Origin: JAHJDO01 sp030671985 [NCBI: bacterium]
GTDB lineage: Bacteria; JAHJDO01
Length of the DNA: 7,510 nt
NCBI GenBank assembly: GCA_030671985.1
Contig: DAOVHI010000066.1
Location: 1-7,510, forward strand
Direction: 5' to 3'
Shown here in pieces: positions 6,900-7,510 of the stretch. How positions within the stretch are numbered: the first letter of the stretch is position 1; each line of letters begins with the position of its first letter. A program made the translations under genes and the position numbers. The notes beneath the pieces are model-generated. The model did not search any database and was not told the origin of the DNA. It worked only from the letters and a program-made list of their open reading frames with translations.

Positions 6900-6931
6900 C
6901 TTAATCCTTAACTATTTAATACTTAATCCTT
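6900..6931 (-). repeat. Duplicated Shine-Dalgarno-like 10-mer ahead of dnaE
   Basis: AAGGATTAAG on the - strand occurs twice, at 6900-6909 and 6922-6931, in the truA-dnaE gap. The copy nearer dnaE places AAGGA six bases before the ATG and is probably the functional ribosome site. The other lies directly after the truA stop codon. It could be a small local duplication or chance in AT-rich sequence. Confidence 0.6.
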
Positions 6932-6933
6932 GG

Positions 6934-7510
6934 TTAATAATGCACATCAATAAGACACAATCCGCAGGCGGGAACTGTTTCTCTTGCAAGATTTCTATCC
7001 CTGCCGGCAAGAATCTCCTTAACATTTTGCGGTTCAATACGTCCCCTTCCTACATCAAGCAGCGTTCCAACAATAATTCTAACCATGTTATATAAAAACG
7101 CATTCGCTGCAATCTCAAAAATAACCGCTTTTCTTCTTAATTTTAAAAAATTTGCCGAATTAAAATCCTTTCTAGTGATTGAAATCCCTTTTATTGTGCG
7201 TATAGGATTATCATTATCTGTTTTCTTACACTGGAATGAACTAAAATTGTGTTTTCCAATTAGATACTCTGATCCTTTACACATCCCAGGCAAATTCAAT
7301 TTATACGGGTAACTATAGAAATTTGTTTGTCCGAAAACAGGTTTATTATGGTCATTACATACAACATAGCGATATACTCTCTCTCTAGCATCGAATCTTG
7401 GGTGAAAGTCCAAGGAAACAGGTTCTACGTCCATTACAGCGATATCTTGAGGCAGGATACTATTCAAAGCATCCTTAATTTGCGAAACCTTCATATTTTT
7501 TAACGCAACA
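6934..7510 (-). CDS. truA: tRNA pseudouridine(38-40) synthase TruA, C-terminal two thirds; 5' end outside window
   Basis: TruA converts uridines 38-40 of the tRNA anticodon arm to pseudouridine. The frame runs off the right edge of the window. Before the ATG at 7494 the codons read VALKN, and with what follows they match the TruA segment around KxALNSILPxDI, so that ATG is internal and the true start lies beyond 7510. The N-terminal half, including the catalytic-Asp motif (GRTDAGVHA in the family), is therefore not visible. What is present (numbered from that ATG) is family-typical: FHPRFDARERVYRYVV (30-45), YLIGKHNFSSF (77-87), PIRTIKGISI (96-105), and the strongly conserved NAFLYNMVRIIVGTLLDVGRG near 132-152, ending GLCLIDVHY. 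The stop codon is 35 nt before dnaE on the same strand, suggesting co-transcription. Nothing suggests a pseudogene. Confidence 0.93.
   Translation of the reverse strand, partial: VALKNMKVSQIKDALNSILPQDIAVMDVEPVSLDFHPRFDARERVYRYVVCNDHNKPVFGQTNFYSYPYKLNLPGMCKGSEYLIGKHNFSSFQCKKTDNDNPIRTIKGISITRKDFNSANFLKLRRKAVIFEIAANAFLYNMVRIIVGTLLDVGRGRIEPQNVKEILAGRDRNLARETVPACGLCLIDVHY

Noticed and set aside
6521-7095. Plus-strand ORFs across the dnaE 5' end and truA
   Set aside because: They are shadows of dnaE and truA, which have clear family motifs on the other strand.

Overview
The window looks like part of a chromosome from an AT-rich, Gram-negative (outer-membrane) bacterium. LptA and LptB imply lipopolysaccharide transport, and the replicative polymerase is of the long DnaE1 type. 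The short inverted repeat of the 'CHCERSKAIS' class between the first two genes is common in genomes of uncultured and environmental lineages, including Deltaproteobacteria, Planctomycetes and candidate phyla such as Omnitrophota. I cannot fix the phylum from the sequence alone.

Layout, left to right. (1) At 2-1471 (+) is the 3' part of a gene whose product appears to end an alpha/beta-hydrolase fold, then carries a beta-sandwich and a C-terminal seven-bladed beta-propeller. (2) At 1472-1676 there is no convincing gene; an imperfect inverted repeat of about 72 bp lies just upstream of lptA. (3) At 1677-2216 and 2197-2919 (+) are lptA and lptB, overlapping by 20 nt. They encode the periplasmic bridge protein and the ATPase of the lipopolysaccharide export machine. 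(4) At 2920-3454 is a 535-bp AT-rich gap between converging genes. It holds a 28-bp site with the architecture of a XerC/XerD dif chromosome-dimer resolution site. (5) At 3455-6898 (-) is a complete dnaE (DNA polymerase III alpha). (6) From 6934 to the right edge (-) is the 3' part of truA (tRNA pseudouridine synthase), 35 nt upstream of dnaE and probably in the same transcript.

All genes left of the dif-like site are on the + strand and all genes right of it are on the - strand. Both arms therefore point at the site, which is the polarity expected at a replication terminus with leading-strand gene bias. The most interesting observations are the dif-like site, the hydrolase/beta-propeller fusion, and the repeat that appears to have replaced the original 5' region of lptA.
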